DNA from: Gnetum montanum
Taxonomy: Eukaryota; Streptophyta; Gnetopsida; Gnetales; Gnetaceae
Direction: 5' to 3'
Length of the DNA: 57,165 bases
Assembly: GCA_015680685.1 (NCBI GenBank)
Contig: MNCI01037641.1
Location: 160,120-217,284 of the forward strand
The first letter of the stretch is position 1, and the number at the start of each line of letters is the position of its first letter. Both the position numbers and the translations under genes were made by a program. This document shows, one piece after another, positions 55,501 through 57,165 of the stretch. Below the pieces are notes generated by a model that was not told the DNA's origin, made no database searches, and was given only the letters and a program-made list of their open reading frames with translations.

Positions 55501-55905
55501 ATCCTCCTAGGATGTCTTCAAGCTCAAATGTTGCCTTAAATTCATCCTTCTTTTCCTATTATTCCTAAGAGCTATGCTTGTCATCCTCCTCTTTCATTGC
55601 AATTACTTAGGCTAGGATGCTAGCATAGAAATCATTGAGAGGGTATTTGGTCATATGGGAAAGGGATATACTCCTTCCCACCCTAGTGTATGAGCTTAAA
55701 CTTCCTCTTGGCTTCTACTTCCACACATGGAATCAGCATGCTAGCCTACATTTTGGCACAAATGAAGTTACAATGATATTCATTTATGGCTGAAAAGTCA
55801 TAACTTTTTCCTTTGACCCTCAAAGGTCACCTACACTTGATGAGGGTAGGGTCTTTGGGGTCATAGACCCTTAAGGCTTTTTGGCTAGGACCTTTTTTGG
55901 TGAGG
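52560..55905 (-). pseudogene. Tat-A gag-pro (strongly decayed)
   Basis: Protease at about 53130-52600 with VDDGVVTN and ILGRPWLAQ, SPIHQEIYL, preceded by SEDIPSNEEAIHVVM, which matches SEDLPATEPSIHAVM in Tat-D. Gag upstream: zinc-finger remnant YHYHQLSGHDKGFC and LKDDL, KKIDRG near 53900; LLEKLLKS near 54080; an N-terminal NEYHCNFICAKM near 55770, against KQYNFICVKI in Tat-D. Stops are dense, nearly all TAG or TAA. Start placed by comparison with Tat-D. Confidence 0.75.
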
Positions 55906-56866
55906 GTAAAGGGAAAATTTGATAGACTTTTGGAAAGACATGGCTATAGTATTAAAAATGGTTTAAAGTAGGCCATAAATGGTGAAGCAAAAGTAAATTC
56001 TAGAAAATAGAATTCAAAAACATTTAAAAGGAAGCAAAAATGGCTAAAAATGAAGTACTTACTATGATTAGTAAGTGGGGGATAAAGGGGGTTTACCCAT
56101 TTACCAAAAATGGAAAGCTAGAAAAATTACCCTGCTAATGCTAGCCTCCTAACTACCTCTATAATAGGTATGGTATGAGGAAAAAGAAAAGGGGTTGAGA
56201 TTATGGGAATCTCACACATTTTAATCCAATGTTGACAGGAGAAAAGCCTAAAAATTATAGATGAAACAAATAGCTTAAAATAGGTTATCCCAACCAGTGG
56301 AATTCAAAAATGATTAAAGGAAGCAAAAATGACTTAAAATGGAGCACTTGCTAAAATTAGTAAGTAGGGGATAAGGGGGTTTACCCCTTTACCAAAAATG
56401 GAAAACTAGAAACATTGATGTTAGCCATCCTCTACGTTGAAGTCCTAGTTGCCTCTATGATGGGTATTGCAGGGGGGAAAGAAGGATGATGAGATGATGG
56501 AAATCTTACACCTCCTATTTCAATGTTGGAGAGAAGGGAGGAAAGTTTGAGGACCAAAATGGAAACCTGGTAGTAAAGTAGGTATGGCTAGTGTTGATAC
56601 CAATGTTAGCTTTGTGGCAAAAATGTGGCAATAAAAATTAAATGGTTATTAAGGTTTCTACGTTGGTTTTATTCTAAAAATTCACAATAAGTGTTGTAAA
56701 ATTTCAGCACCCAAACCACCTGCAACTTCCACACTAGGGTTTCTACTATTGGGAGGCTAAGGATAGCATTGGATTTCCAAGGTCTTGGCTGCAAAAATGC
56801 AAATTTATTTCTAGAAAACAATGTTGGAAATATTCATAATTAATTTTGGCATAGAAATTGGGTGAA
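55906..56866 (-). other. Tat-A leader with an imperfect ~292-bp duplication
   Basis: Between primer site and gag. Two copies of a block start at about 56008 and 56301 (GAATTCAAAAA, GGAAGCAAAAATG, TTTACCAAAAATGGAAA, TTGGAGAGAAGG-like end). No coding sequence. Confidence 0.65.
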
Positions 56867-56885
56867 GGCCCTCCTTCTAGCACTA
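56867..56885 (-). other. Tat-A primer binding site candidate
   Basis: Minus strand TAGTGCTAGAAGGAGGGCC, 18 of 19 or so bases shared with the Tat-D site after allowing for G-to-A change at the start. Located a few bases from the inferred LTR end. Confidence 0.55.
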
Positions 56886-56892
56886 AGAAAAC

Positions 56893-57165
56893 TATTGCAA
56901 CTAAAAAAATTGATCGCTAGAAAGACTGATGGATCCAGTGCATAATAGTCCTCAACCCATAAATCCCTAGGGCCTCTAGAAGAATAGGATTTGGGATGCC
57001 CTTGTTGACTCAGTAGATCAACCAAAGACTTACAAAATGCAAAATGGGATAAAAAATATAATTACAAATCAAAATAATATAAATGCACTAAATAAATGAA
57101 AAATTTAATTTGAACACAAACCAAAACTGTAAACTTTATTTTACAAAGAATAAAATAAAGGAGAG
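56893..57165 (-). repeat. Tat-A 5' LTR, partial (cut by window end)
   Basis: Placed by its position next to the primer site, as in Tat-D. The LTR terminus is approximate (TATTGC where TG is expected). It cannot be aligned with the left LTR in this window because each shows a different part. The end is A/T-rich with no gene. Confidence 0.5.

Larger units (their letters stand above)
1..57165 (-). mobile_element. Tat-A: outermost Tat-type Ty3/gypsy element, spans the window
   Basis: On the minus strand the order is partial 5' LTR (right edge), primer site, leader, gag, protease, spacer with an opposite-strand gene, RT, RNase H, archaeal-type RNase H, integrase, polypurine stretch and partial 3' LTR (left edge). 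The ends are placed by matching junctions with the complete relative Tat-D: the sequence around 990-1075 matches that around 31320-31410, and the primer-site region at 56867-56885 matches 47404-47422. Subtracting the inserted Athila-B and Tat-D leaves an internal region of about 18 kb, close to the 16 kb of Tat-D. All coding parts are decayed. That this is one element rather than two fragments rests on collinearity with Tat-D and on the split gene that rejoins across the Tat-D insertion. Confidence 0.82.

Overview
This is plant nuclear repeat DNA. I see no host gene, rRNA or tRNA gene. It contains four Ty3/gypsy LTR retrotransposons in a nest up to three levels deep. Two are very large Tat-type elements, recognised by a second, archaeal-type RNase H and a short CX2H-type Gag zinc finger. 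One is an Athila-type element and one is a gag-only Athila derivative. Element size, decay and strong loss of CpG suggest a large plant genome. A gymnosperm is plausible, but the sequence alone does not settle it.

Layout. The outermost element, Tat-A (minus strand), fills the whole window. The end of its 3' LTR is at 1-1005 and the first part of its 5' LTR runs off the right edge at about 56893-57165. Its pol is at 1263-4767. Its hairpin array (about 5420-25300) is split by Athila-B (plus strand, 5713-23127, target duplication GTTTG). Athila-B is in turn split by element C, a gag-only derivative (14498-18812, target duplication GATGG, with a 97-N gap). Tat-A resumes with the 5' half of an intron-containing plus-strand gene (27542-29121). 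That gene is cut inside an exon by Tat-D (minus strand, 29122-49629, target duplication GTGTA) and resumes at 49635-51640. Tat-A gag-pro is at about 52560-55905. Without insertions the Tat-A internal region is about 18 kb, against about 16 kb in Tat-D.

Genes. On the minus strand both Tat elements read LTR, leader, gag-pro, a 6-7 kb spacer, then RT-RNase H-aRNH-integrase, LTR. The spacer holds a multi-exon gene on the opposite strand with matching GT-AG introns in both elements. It is bracketed by 27-30-nt tandem motifs that recur at module borders. This cassette sits where Ogre-type Tat elements are known to carry an intron between pro and RT, and it is the most interesting object here. Athila-B has gag, protease, RT, RNase H, integrase and, in the slot where Athila elements carry an env-like ORF, a roughly 900-codon coiled-coil ORF.

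Every coding region is broken. Most breaks are TAG, TAA or TGA codons where Gln, Trp or Arg is expected, the pattern left by deamination of methylated cytosine. CpG content rises from Tat-A and Athila-B to Tat-D and element C, which agrees with the nesting order.
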